From Acanthaster planci (lineage: Eukaryota; Echinodermata; Asteroidea; Valvatida; Acanthasteridae): DNA of 64,000 bases. Position numbers and translations under genes: made by a program. The notes under the pieces were generated by a model. It was not told where the DNA came from. It saw only the letters and a list, made by a program, of their open reading frames with translations, and did no database searches. Of this stretch, positions 23,044-34,570 are shown one piece after another (the stretch's first letter is position 1; every line of letters starts with the position of its first letter). The stretch is taken from contig NW_019091365.1 of assembly GCF_001949145.1 (NCBI RefSeq), positions 935,449 to 999,448 of the forward strand, in the 5' to 3' direction.

Positions 23044-26000
23044 TTACATCAGGCCAAACCGATGCATCTTCTTCATATTCTTGGAAAGCTCTTTCGAGAC
23101 TCCCACCTACAGGAGAACGATATGAAGAGAAAGACCAAATGACAATTTTTGATCAGCAAATAGTTTTTAATGCCCTTTAAATCTAACTCGAATTGTAAGA
23201 AACTCTGGTGAAAAATGACAGTGCCCTGAAAAATATGACTGTATACCAAATAGTTGTCACAGTTAAAGGAATCATTTCATGTGAATCGGAATCAAGAGCG
23301 GCTGCAATTAAACTTGGGATTGGAGTGTATAGAGTACAATAAACTCCAGCAAATTAAAAGTGATTCTTGGATCGTGAACACATTGAATAAGATCGGTTTG
23401 CCGTTTTTGATTTCATTTCATATACCAGTAGTTTGAACGAATTTCAAAGCAAAAGTTTCATGTTTTTGTACCTCCTTGCACTCCTCTGGGATTTTGAAGT
23501 AACTTTCCGGGTCACAGATTCCAAGTTTAAAATTGATGACTTGCCCATTCACCACTTCAAGTTCCTCCCCTAACAAAATACAATCAAAGCAGTTATAATT
23601 GACACGGTTATAATTACTTCTAAATGGAAGCACTGTTTAATTCCGATATTTTTCAAGACTTGTGTTCTTCACATAAACTGTCCGTTTTTTTATGGATAAA
23701 AGAATCCTTGTACCCAAAATGGTGATGAAAGTTGGGATGTTCACAATTCCTTAGAAAACAGGAGGTCACTACTATTGGATATAGCACTGCTTCATACTCG
23801 CTCTTCCTGTCAACGAATATATTTCAGGAATCATCCGCGAAACTTCCTCATAACCCCTAGCCCAGATGCAGACAAAGACAGATTTGTCTTACATTCTGTC
23901 ATTTTAAGCTGAAGTGTTGTTGGTGGTTTCCTTGATATTCCTCTTCATTTTCTCACACAAACCGAACTCAAAAAACCTGTACAACTTTGTTTTTTGAAAG
24001 TAATAACCTTACATGGGCATGGCTTTCATGATAGCCCACAGAAGGTTCGCATAATTCGAAAACCTGTGTTGTATGCCAAGGTCCATATAACAGGTGGAGA
24101 ACAAACCAACCACACAATGAACACCTCAACCCCATTCGGCGTTGAAACGTACCCCTGGAATCTATCAGGGAAATTACAAAATGCGTCTCACCAGTTTCGG
24201 GGTCGAATTTACGACTGAACAGTGACACTGGTACACATTCATCTTTCGTCACGGTCTTCACGTTGTGTTTGGTTCCATCTTCGCTGACGTAGTACCAGCT
24301 TTCCACAGTGAGATCACGATCGCCCAAGGTTGAGTCAGCAAGAAACGTAGCATCCTCTGTTGCAAGTACAGAATACCAACACAGAGTAATACAAGAAGGA
24401 AACTTTAATCAACAAGAGCAAGACTTAGATAGGCCTTCAGTGTACTTGCACAAAACAGTTTCAAGAAGATAAGTCAGTAGTCAGTATAAGTCAGAAGAGC
24501 GGGCTTTGGCGGCCACCATGCGCAGCGTGCGTGGACCCACAAGACAGAGTCTGTGCCCCAATAAACTAGCCTGCAGGTTGATATTCAACACAGGTTTACG
24601 ACGAGGTAGCTGCAGCCACTACACTGTTGTGTGTAATTTTAGCCGCTGTCAATTAATTCGGACTTGGCCCAAATGTGAAATTAAAAGACTGGGAGTCCAT
24701 TATGCAACAGGTGCTAATTTCAGACCACAAGGTCTTCATCGTCAACAGCACTTTTAATCATTTACCCGGAAAAGAGAACTCCTCCGGGAATTTTTTCCCC
24801 TCGAGGTCATATACTTCGCACTCGATCTCATCTCCCAATCTCTGTACAAGGTATCCCTTTCCCTGTAAATAAAAAAGAAGAGGATTTTCTCAAAAAAAAA
24901 AAAAGAAACTCAATACCTCCTGAGTCCTCGATTTGATTTAACTGCAGGACTGTATAATACATTGTATTTATTAGATTACGAAGTATTATTATGACGATCT
25001 ACTATGAACCAATTATAGAATGCCAGTGATTAAACATGTATATGCGCGTGCAATGCATAATGGTGATTAATAAAACAGCAAATTAATCGACAAGAGTTTA
25101 CTTCGTGCTCGTTTTGAAGGGAGCTATATTTGGTCATATACTTCCTGTTTTTCCAAACACTGATCGCCATTTTGCACGCAGACTGTCATCACTGGAAATA
25201 TTTCAACTGACCATTACAAATTTTATTTTACCGAAATGGTACATATCACACTTGAGGCTGTCAGTACCCTTGGAAATTAAAAAACATTCAGGCTCCAATT
25301 ACAAAGAGATTTCAGTCGTTCAACATTTTATTTCCGAGTTTAAGTAATCCACAAATATTAGGAAATACACCACTGTTATTGCACTGTCTGAAGAAAGTCG
25401 GTCAATAATTTCACAGATGCATGACCGTTATTCAGTTGGGAACGAGTTCCATGTACGGACATCACTAATTTTCCCTTGCAATAGTTTATCAGCCACCATA
25501 ACGTTAAAATACGTTCCAAAAAGACACTTTTGGAGGGGAAAAATATTGAAGCATGTGTAGAAAACACTTCGAAATTTACAAACCAGTCTCGTGGGGTTTG
25601 TGCACAGGGTGCCAAGTGATCACACTGCATAGAACTCTGTTTTATCAACTAAACTAATTACCAACTAAATGGCAAAATGCGCCATAAAATGCTAATTGTT
25701 TGTGTATTCAGTTCAACAGTATTCCCATGTGGTAAGTTAACTGCACTGCGTTTTGAGATAAAATGTAAAAAGAGCAAGACAAATGCACAGTCATAAAAAT
25801 TTAAAAGATTCCTCATATTTGTTACCCTACGTCACAAATATTCATTCTATCCTAGTTGTTTTCAGTGCCATCGAATGATATAATCGGTTATATATATTAG
25901 GTGGGACTTGCCTCATCGTATTCCGCTATTACTTTCAGGTGGAGCAGTGTGCCATTGAAAAAGTCCAGAAACGTCTCAACAGAGTACCTCTTCAGAACTT

Positions 26001-26564
26001 CGTCATAAGCTCCGTGAAAGTTAACGTACTCCACTGTAAGACGACCTTCCTCCAAAGTCGTCATGAAATCGGCTGTAGACAGTGTATAAAACAGGTAGGT
26101 AGGTTTCTCTTGGTTCTGATGAGATTTAACAACGAGTGAAAAAAAGACTTGTAACCAACACAAAAGCCATTTGACAGGCGTCCTGTATTGACAGTAAAAT
26201 GTTAAGCTAAAATTAGACTTGAAGTGCAGCTGCATCAAACGAGGGCTTCGTGTCCATACACCTTATAAAATGTCGTTTCTGCCTGAACCAACGTTTTCAT
26301 TGTACGTCAATGAAAGTTTGGATACAACTTGAATATTACACGTCATTGTCAGGCGGTAAAATATCTCAAACCGAAATTAATTATAATTAGGTCTTGCTTA
26401 CCTTGATCAAAGGTGAAGTACTTTGGAGTAGCGCAAGGTTTGCGCTCGTCTTCGCCTTCCCTTGGCGAGATGCCGAACACGGTCTGGGCATTCAAGACGG
26501 GTTTTTTCACCGCCATTGCGCCCGCACTAACAACCAGCACGCACACGATGAAACTAGACAACAT
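23044..26564 (-). CDS. epdr-like: Ependymin-related protein EPDR-D
   Basis: Complete six-exon gene for 248 residues. Exons: 26564-26402, 26072-25912, 24862-24766, 24356-24192, 23569-23472, 23106-23044; phases 1-0-1-1-0. The signal peptide is identical to that of EPDR-C (MLSSFIVCVLVVSAGAMA). Then come KPCATPKYFTFDQ, the exon 2 block HGAYDEVLKRYSVETF with sequon FNGT, the exon 3 block GDEIECEVYDLEGKKFP, STLGDRDLTVESWYY and DECVPVS in exon 4, LGICDPESYFK and EECKE in exon 5, and VGVSKELSKNMKKMHRFGLM. Exon 2 is followed by GCAAGT, the textbook GC-AG donor. It is the recent duplicate of EPDR-C; substitutions are scattered and none is disabling. A TATA-like box lies about 128 bases upstream of the ATG. 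Confidence 0.92.
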
Positions 26565-26691
26565 TTTTTTTCCTAATCAAATTTGTCCTACCAATTAATC
26601 GAGCTTAACCGATCGCATTCGTCCTCAATGAGAGCAACACCAACACGGATAATGACCGTTTTTTGTCTTGTCCTGTGGAGAGGGTATCGAG

Positions 26692-26697
26692 TTTATA
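26692..26697 (-). promoter_or_regulatory. TATA-like box of EPDR-D
   Basis: On the minus strand the sequence reads GGATATAAAC, with TATAAA at these positions, 128 bases before the start codon. This is consistent with a core promoter and a 5' UTR of about 100 bases. The matching site in EPDR-C lacks TATAAA. Confidence 0.45.
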
Positions 26698-28150
26698 TCC
26701 AGCCTGGGTGTTGCTGTTCAGAAACTTTAGGATCAACAGTTGGAAGTTCAGAGCATTGTAGTAAGAAAGAGACTCGGTTTGATGCCTCTCAACTGCACGT
26801 ATATCAGTGCGCAGTGTGTCTTTACAAACATGCACTGCGCGTCGTCCACAAAGAAAAAACGCTGACCCACGAAGTTATTTCTTTCCTCTTTGTATATGTC
26901 CTTTGGGTGTTTAAAAGGCTTTGATGCTGTTTAATGTTAACGTTTCAGTAGCTAAAAAGCAATTCGCATCAGTGCATTTTAATCGTCAAGATTGGTGGTG
27001 AATTTCTAGCCAAACGGTAAGAGCAGTCCTGTGAATGAGTGCCTACACTATGTTCAAGGCAGTATGAATGAAACTATCAAAAAGGGGAGCAAGTAAGCAA
27101 ATGTGCACCCTAGTGGTCTTGTATAACATTCAAGATCATATTACTCAAGATAACCTGATGTTTATTTTATTAGATAATTTCATCCTTCATTATTCTTCTT
27201 CAAAAAGAAAGTTTTAAACCTTGGCTCACAAAACATGGCGACAGTTCTGAGCAGTGCTATTCCCTTTCAACAGCACAGCAATCGAGAAAAAAATAAGATT
27301 CGTCCTTCTTCCATGATTCATCATACTCTTTCACGTTTTGTGTGTACTTGTTCCGTTGGCCAGCCGTCGTCATGACCGATTCTTGGTCATTATTTTACTT
27401 CACATTCAATCAACTTGATAAGAAAACCAATTTCTTTGTATCATAAACTCTTTTGTTGTAAATCCAGATTTTCCAGGGGCCAATTTTAAATACTGTTCTT
27501 ATCCAGCACGTCTATAACTGCATATGTATTTTGTCCAGTCTTGATGAGATATATGCTGGCAAGTCATGGGTAGCGCCTAAGGACCTTCGTTCACGTGACG
27601 TCTGGCTCTCCGTCACACTGAAAACTTATTGTTGTGCACCATTAGTCCCTAAGTTACACAAAGGCTTCCTTTCAAGGACTCAATACCCCGATTTGCTTAC
27701 TGATTCAGCCACTAAAATTGAAACTTTCACCGCGGTGGCAACATGCTCACGGGGAGGTGGTACGGGTGGTTGGTTGCAGACTTCTAAAAAGACAACAGTC
27801 ACAGAAAACCCGCACTTCCAAAAATACAAGTGTCTCCTGTTTTGACGACAGGTAAACACAGCTATTTTCTTTATCCTTCATGTTCTGGTTATTTATTTGG
27901 GGATTTGTTTTTGTTTTAATTTAAGGATTTTCCACTTCTGTATGCACAGTGTAATCGCGAACCTTAGTTTATGTTCGTAAACTGAAAGAAAAGACCCATA
28001 ATAATATTTGGTGATAAAATAAAAAACCTAAAATGGTTCGCTATTTTACTTGAAAAGAAATGCAAGGATTCTTCTTGTGAAGACTGAATCCTTTCAAATG
28101 GTGTTATCTCAAACAAGAGTACTGCCCATAATCACTGCACTGTGTGCAAA

Positions 28151-30052
28151 AAAAAAATAATAGTAGTGCCTAGGGCAATCGATTGGGGCATGGTCCCTCT
28201 GATATTAAAGTGTGAAGACATAGACGTCGTTAGCTGAACAGCAATCCACTTGTCCAGCAGCGCCTCTAAATGGCTTGATTCACATCTCTATTGTTTTAAT
28301 CATATAAAATTCCTTCAACATGACCTGTTTGGTGTCAGGCCTTGTCGGGAAACCACCATGATTGTGTGAGACTATGGCCTTTAGCAGCAGTGAGTTGATG
28401 GCAAAACCAAAGTCACAGTCGCAAGATATGCTATTTGGACGCAGTCTGGCATTAAAATGGAGGGCGGAATGCAAGATACTCCCCTCAAAGCATTGTAATA
28501 ACAGTGTGAATTTTTCTGCACTCAGAATTCCATTCCACATTTTAATGTTTATTTTGACAGATGTGCCTCAGTACAATCCAATACTTCTTATGTGGCCTCT
28601 TAGAGGTTTGCTAGGAGAAATACCTGACTTACAAACTGCGTGGTAATTGTAAACTCTATTCATTTCAGTGATACATTTCAACTGGCAAAATAGAAGTCCC
28701 AAATACTGTATCTTTTGTAAGTTACAACTGTATCTCAGCAACTTTCACCTTTCAAAGGAATGAGGGCCGAGGCAATTTGGATTCTTGCGCAAAGTTACAG
28801 TACTCCATCCTGAGTTGGTTATCCTATGAATGGATTTCATTCAAAGGCAAATAGACTCTGGATAGAGAACAAAACATTTGGGCAATTTTCAAGATTTCGC
28901 CGAGCAGGGACTTGTACGTGCAGTGCGACGTATACCTCAAACGTACCAGACGAGTTAGTCCTACAAATGAGCTGAAAGAGAATTTTTTTTACTATGTCCC
29001 TCATAGCACTGCCCTCCATGAAAAAAAGCATCAAGGACCCCAGGAAAATGGTTCATTCGTGCTCGTCTGGTATTTTGTTGATTTTACCCGACTGGCTTCA
29101 CGCCGTGTTATTTTCCTGGATTTATTGACTACAGTTCTATTCATCGGGGACTTTCGTGAGACAGTACAATGGATCTTTACCCTGGGATTCTTAACGCCCA
29201 GAAAAGAGACAGCATATACCACTTACTTTACCAATGGTGAATTGAATGAGTCGGTAGCCTTGAAAACGACCAGTCAGCCCCCCCCCCGGAAAAAATCCTC
29301 TAAACCACGGACTGGCATTGACATATATACTGTAAATCGTTATCCCAAAAGTCAGAAGACTGGGTTTTTCAGCTCGGTTAGGGTCTGGCATTTTTAAATT
29401 ACTGAAACAAACATGGCTATCCATGAAATTAATATTTGCAAAGATATATGTGATGTGTGATGTCCCCTCAGGAATACCATAGTGGGATAAGCGAATGAAC
29501 TGTGTTGCTAGGGTTGTTCAAGCTTCTTTTCCAATTTGTTGTTAAGCAAAGGTCATTTGCATGGTTCCAATGCGTTCAGCTATAGTCACACAAAGACTAC
29601 CTTAGTCCAACCATCATTTCTTGTGAATCCCACTTTCCCAACATAAGTTGCTTCTTGGTTCATATTGCAATGCCGGTGGTTTTCTTTGTAAATTACAACA
29701 AAGATTGTCGATAACCATGCAAATGTGTCGTTGGGTCTCGTCCCAGGCCCAGTCAGTCGACTGCAGTTCAAATATGTGAAGTTTTAGCTAGATTGGTCAT
29801 AGGTGCTCCGTACTGAGTAGGTTGTTGTGTTACGCGGTGCCCCTGATAATTAATGCAGCTACTCGGTCGTACTGAGCAAAACGCATGAAAGATCATGGTC
29901 TGCTCTGCGTTAGCACAATTGTCATTCAAATAATTGACCTGGGAAATTTAGTACTTCGTGCATGTAGAAGCGAAAGTTGGTCCGTTGCACTTGGACTGAA
30001 GACTGCACGGCACACACATCACAACCCCTACCAAGGACCTCCGATAGCCGCC
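28151..30052. other. Spacer between divergent EPDR-D and EPDR-E
   Basis: The three minus-strand genes end and the plus-strand run begins here. The longest open frame (161 codons, 28,912-29,397 +) has no recognisable family, no signal peptide and a low-complexity C-run origin at 29,279-29,287. I therefore do not call it a gene. The promoter of EPDR-E should be near the right end. Confidence 0.45.
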
Positions 30053-33023
30053 ATGTACGCTGCGGTGATCCTGTGTATTCTCGTCGTGGCTGCCTCGGCA
30101 AGCCCGGAAAAGTTCATCTTTGGAAACAAGTTGGACCAGCCGGCGCCTGAAAAATGCTGTGCTGAACCCTACTACACCTTCCAAGCAGGTTGGACTACTT
30201 CAATCCTTTATCCCCTAAAAATTACTTCCATGAGCGTTTCTTGAGCGTAACAATAAGTGCTCAGTTGACGATCCTAGTGTTCTTACTCGTAAAAATCGTA
30301 CTCTAAAAAATTGGAGATTTCCACGTCGTGTAAGTTTCTCAAACGTTGAAAAGAGGTTTTACGAGACAACAGGACTGGTGTCTAACACTTGTCGAATAGT
30401 GCATCAGTCAACCAAATATTAAAGATGGAACATCCAGAACTTTCTCTTTCTATGCAGACATTCTCTTTGTAGACTAGCCACCAGATTTGACGAATTTTCA
30501 ATCTTTTTACCAGTTGAATATGTACCAATTAATTCACTATTACTTCAAATTGAAGGAATTTGGTTTTGTTTTCAAGGTGCAGAATGTTCAAGAGAGTTCT
30601 CCGGTAGATATTGAATTAAGAGTTGAGGGGGTGAGGACCTTGACTTTGCCTCATGAAAACTTCGGATTTTTTTCACTTTATCTGCTCCTGGGTCTCTCTT
30701 CATGCACTTTATGTGCGAGTCTAGTGGGCCATCATTCTGCGACTTCGCAGTAGTATTCATTCCGGCAGCGGTCATTCAAAGGTAGTCTCGCCGCATAAAT
30801 AATTTTAATCATTGCTTCATTTCTTGTCAGATAAGCTTAGCAGTGGTCGCAAACTTGTTTTGTTTTCTGTCTTGTATCGTTAGTTCCGTGCACTGATTTT
30901 TTTTCCCCTTGATTTTCACGTACGCAGATAGTGTTTTTAATACTCTGCAAGAAGGCTCACTTCTCACCGAGCTAATACGGGCACGTGGGGCATACGATTC
31001 CATTGACAAGAAGTTTGGTTTGAAAGTTGACTTGCACATTTCTAATGGTACCGTTGAACTCTACCAGCTCATCAACGACTTCAAGGAGGTAGGGATTTGT
31101 CTTAGGGTCGCATCCTCCGAATTCAGTTCACCTTCGTTCACGATGAAGAAAGTTACATCCAGGATTCCCAGTCATTGTTGAAATATACAGATGTTCAAAT
31201 AAACTGTATCTCCACTGAAAGATTCAGTGGTAGATCTGGAGGGGCTTTTCAAATCTAATTTTCAAAGGCCATACCTGCTTCTCAAATGGTTAATTACCTA
31301 AAAAACCCAACTTTACATGAGTTTAGATGAGAAAAGACAGATTTGCCCTACCCATATTAATGTTCAGGTTACCCCTTCACCTCCATTCTTTCGCAAATGC
31401 TCGGCTTGTGCATCATCTCCCTCAGTTTTCTTTAAACTTGGATCTGCCACAGAGTTAAACAGCAGCAGGTGTAGGCTTGGAAAACAATGTCATATCATAG
31501 TATCAGTGGCGTAGCTAAAGTGGGACCATTTAAGACCCCCCCCCACTAGAGGCCTGTACCGCCGTGTCCCCATCCCCTCGAAATTATATAGACGAAGAAT
31601 ATTTGTTGATAGGCTTGGTCTGTGTTTTAACTGTAACCGCACCCGTCACGAATGCACCTCTGGCCCCCAAGCCCCCCTGCAAAATGTACCCCAGTTGTGT
31701 CACAGCATGGGATCAGTAGTGAAGAACTCCGTGACCATGTTAACAAGCCTCTTGACGCTGGTTTATTCGTGGACAGGGACTAGGCTACTACATCTATACT
31801 GAGGAAGAAGAAACCAAATGCGTCGAGTTTCCCATTACAAGTGGCTTCCCGTACAACTGTATACCAGGTATGGGTTCATGTACGCATGCGGGCTTAGCTT
31901 CAATAGGAGATGGCATGCAGATTAAAGAACATTTTGGAAGACAACGAGCTCGTGCAAACTTCGTGCTGCGTGCACAGCACGTTGACGCCGAATCGGTTCT
32001 TTGGACGGGTATGCTCGTTGTCCAGAATTCATTTGCTAATGCCGTGTCGTGTTCCACATGCTTAATGTTTCCATTTTCTCTTAAGTGCTCTCTTGTCATA
32101 TATGTTTCTCACACTTGTTCTGTCACCGTTTCATTGCATTCAAAAGAGGGGAGCACGTATGTGGGCTCAGTTACCATTGGCGACAGGGCCTTACGTGCGG
32201 CTAACTGGTACTTCAATGACAAGACCGACCCTACCAAAGACATGCACATTGTTTTCAGCATCAAGGAAGAAGAGTGCATCGATCTGGGTTACCTCGCCCG
32301 AACATTTGACCCAGAAACAGGTATAGACACAACACCCATGCCGAAGTATTATTCACCTGAAAGGGGCCAGTAATTTTTGAAGAGGCTGCGACAGCGCTAT
32401 CCCATGTTTATTTAAATGGAGGCTGTTTGTTGTCCAGTGATGACCACGTGCCCAAAGTCAACTGAATTCGGCAACAGGCAACCAGCATTATGTTCTGGCA
32501 ACAGTCAATTCAGTTGATACACGTGTAGACAATAAACCGTGTATCCTTGGATGCTGATGGTGAAAAAGCATAAGTTTGACCACGGAAGATCAGTGAAATT
32601 CCGACATTTTACGTCCCAAAAGTGGAGTTTGCGAATTTTGTAGCAACCCTTACCTTTACAGTGGTTTGTAATTCCCCTTCAATTCTAATACCGTCATGTT
32701 CAGGAACTGAGATAAGCGTTGACAGAACTGGCATCAGTGACTACAATCTGGGAATCTGTGATCCTGACACGTATTTTAAGCCTCCAGAGGAATGCAAGGT
32801 AAATAATTTTGAAACTTCACGTCGGTACATCTCCTAGCAGGATGTCGCCTCAACTACAGTTACGATGCTTTCATGTTAAAACAGTTTGGATTTTGACTAT
32901 GCCCGAGTTGATCATTGGCCTTTTTTCTCTTTTTTGCAGTCCGCCAAGGTGAAGAGGGTGAATTCCGTTCCCAAGAGAATTGGTGGACTCCGTGGCCCGC
33001 GTGGGCAGCGTTTGTTTCAGTAA
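30053..33023 (+). CDS. epdr-like: Ependymin-related protein EPDR-E
   Basis: Complete six-exon gene for 246 residues. Exons: 30053-30188, 30928-31088, 31777-31867, 32147-32320, 32704-32798, 32940-33023; phases 1-0-1-1-0. The signal peptide is MYAAVILCILVVAASA. Exon 1 ends EKCCAEPYYTFQA (double Cys). Exon 2 has RGAYDSIDKKF and the sequon SNGT. Exon 3 has GLGYYIYTEEEETKC and PYNCIP. Exon 4 has VTIGDRALRAANWYF and EECIDLGYLARTFDPET; it is 9 nt longer than in B, C, D, G and H. Exon 5 has YNLGICDPDTYFKPPEECK. Exon 6 is strongly basic (AKVKRV, PKRIGGLRGPRGQRLFQ), unlike the other tails. No defects are seen. Its closest relative in the window is pseudogene EPDR-F. Confidence 0.92.
31500..31700. repeat. 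Possible dispersed repeat in EPDR-E intron 2
   Basis: 'cagtggcgtagctaaagtggg' followed by C-rich runs resembles the start of common invertebrate interspersed repeats of the 'gtggcgtagc' kind. There is no second copy in the window to prove it. Confidence 0.3.
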
Positions 33024-33198
33024 ACCATGAGATCTTTCTCGGGCTTGAAGAGAGAATTAAATAAGAACAAAATGTTTACTACAATGGACATGAAATAGCT
33101 CTGATTAAACATTTAGATGACTCTACTGGTTATGGGAAACTATCTATAAAGTTAATTTTTTTTCTTTTACGCTAGATGTCAGCTTTGATTACATATCT

Positions 33199-33448
33199 GG
33201 GTCATTCCATGAGGTTGGGCACAATTTGTGACGGTGTCCTTGTTACATGGGTAATTTTTACCACCTGTCATGACCTGTAGAATAGGTCATTTACTCTGAA
33301 AAGTAACACACACCTCTGTATTCAGCCTTGCAAGATGTATAACAATGTCAGTTTGGAGTCTAATCCACAGGCAGTTCATTTTTACAGAACCCATGTAACA
33401 ATTGACACCGTCACAAATTGTGCCCCAACCTCATGGAATGATCGACCC
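33199..33448. mobile_element. Foldback (MITE-like) element downstream of EPDR-E
   Basis: Two inverted arms of about 55 bases. The left arm starts 'gggtcattccatgaggttgg' at 33,199; the right arm ends 'ccaacctcatggaatgatcgaccc' at 33,448. The complementarity runs through the shared 'gcacaatttgtgacggtgtc' and ends at 'ttacatgggt'. The 140-bp centre has no coding capacity. Confidence 0.75.
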
Positions 33449-34570
33449 ATCAAAAAGCAGCAGACAACTTTAACTTTTTTGAAAGTTGGTGTAATTATTT
33501 CAAATCAAATTAACAGATTGCATCTGTATGTCATGTTTGAAAAACACTGCACTGTATGATTAAATGTGCAATCGAGGAACTCTAAAGGTTCCTTCTTTTT
33601 GCACCCCTTGCTTTTCTCGAAGTCTGTGTACAAAAACTATGGAGGACTTACGCGTAGGTCAAAGGGTTATTGTAATGTCAGACAACCTCGTGTTTAAAAC
33701 CACGGGTTTCAAAGGATAACCTTCGCGGAGTCTGTTACATCAAAGATATATTTTTAATAGCAAACTCAAACTTTGAACAGGTTTTACATTCCACAATCAT
33801 GTCCAGTGTAATAGGAATAAAGCTGGCGAAGGGAAACAAAGAATGTGAAAAGGCGTACTTTATTCGTTTAATGAAATAGTTTTTGGTACTTGAAGTTTTA
33901 ACAGCTAATATCAAACAACGTCTTTTGAAAAGCTGCGAGTTTTAAGTGTATTGTTAATTTCGGCAAAACTGTGCATGAATCTGGTTTGCAAATTAATTGC
34001 ATTTCGTATGATTGCGCAGTCACGGTTGCCAACATGACGTCGAAAAGTGTTAAGCTGAGAGACAAAGTGATGCTCAGGTTTTTCATTGCCGCTTCTTGTT
34101 TATCAGGCCTATTAATCTCTCAATTGTTTTCCAAATTAGGAATGTCAATAGACCTAAAACATGTGGACTGCCCTGTGGGAGCTAAATGGATTTAGACAAT
34201 ATATAAACAAAGCGGGAAGTCATTATATTCTATGTCTATTCTCCGGAGTACCCCTCACCGATTTGCATAACTTTGTAAAAAAGTATAATATTTGAATATG
34301 AGTCAACAACCAAGTCCCAGCAAATAGTGTTTGAGGTCAACATGACACCAGGTCTACAACCCGACCTTCCTTTTTTTTTTAATCAGAGAATCGTACCCAT
34401 AAACTTTTGAAATTAAAATGACATCCGAGATTCTCCTGCATTGTAGATCGTCACCAGTCCGTGGTTGTCGGTATTGGTGTGGTACGGTACCAGCCCACCA
34501 ACAAACTCTGCCTTTTACTTAAGAGCGCTCAGTTTTAAAGGTTTAATCGGCAATTTATCTGACGATCAAC
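33449..34570. other. Spacer between EPDR-E and EPDR-F
   Basis: AT-rich; no family exon, RNA gene or further repeat recognised. Confidence 0.45.

Larger units (their letters stand above)
22021..28150. repeat. Segmental duplication, copy 2 (contains EPDR-D)
   Basis: Partner of 10,988-16,715. Gene, 3' flank and 5' flank are colinear. About 390 bases at 25,000-25,395 inside intron 2 of EPDR-D have no match in EPDR-C. They hold no recognisable element. Confidence 0.85.

Noticed and set aside
28912-29397. 161-codon open frame on the plus strand
   Set aside because: No recognisable domain, no splice or promoter context, and a C-run inside it. Length alone is not convincing in animal intergenic DNA.
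31870-32373. 167-codon open frame inside EPDR-E
   Set aside because: It is exon 4 of EPDR-E (32,147-32,320) read through parts of the flanking introns; the splice sites and family alignment define the true exon.
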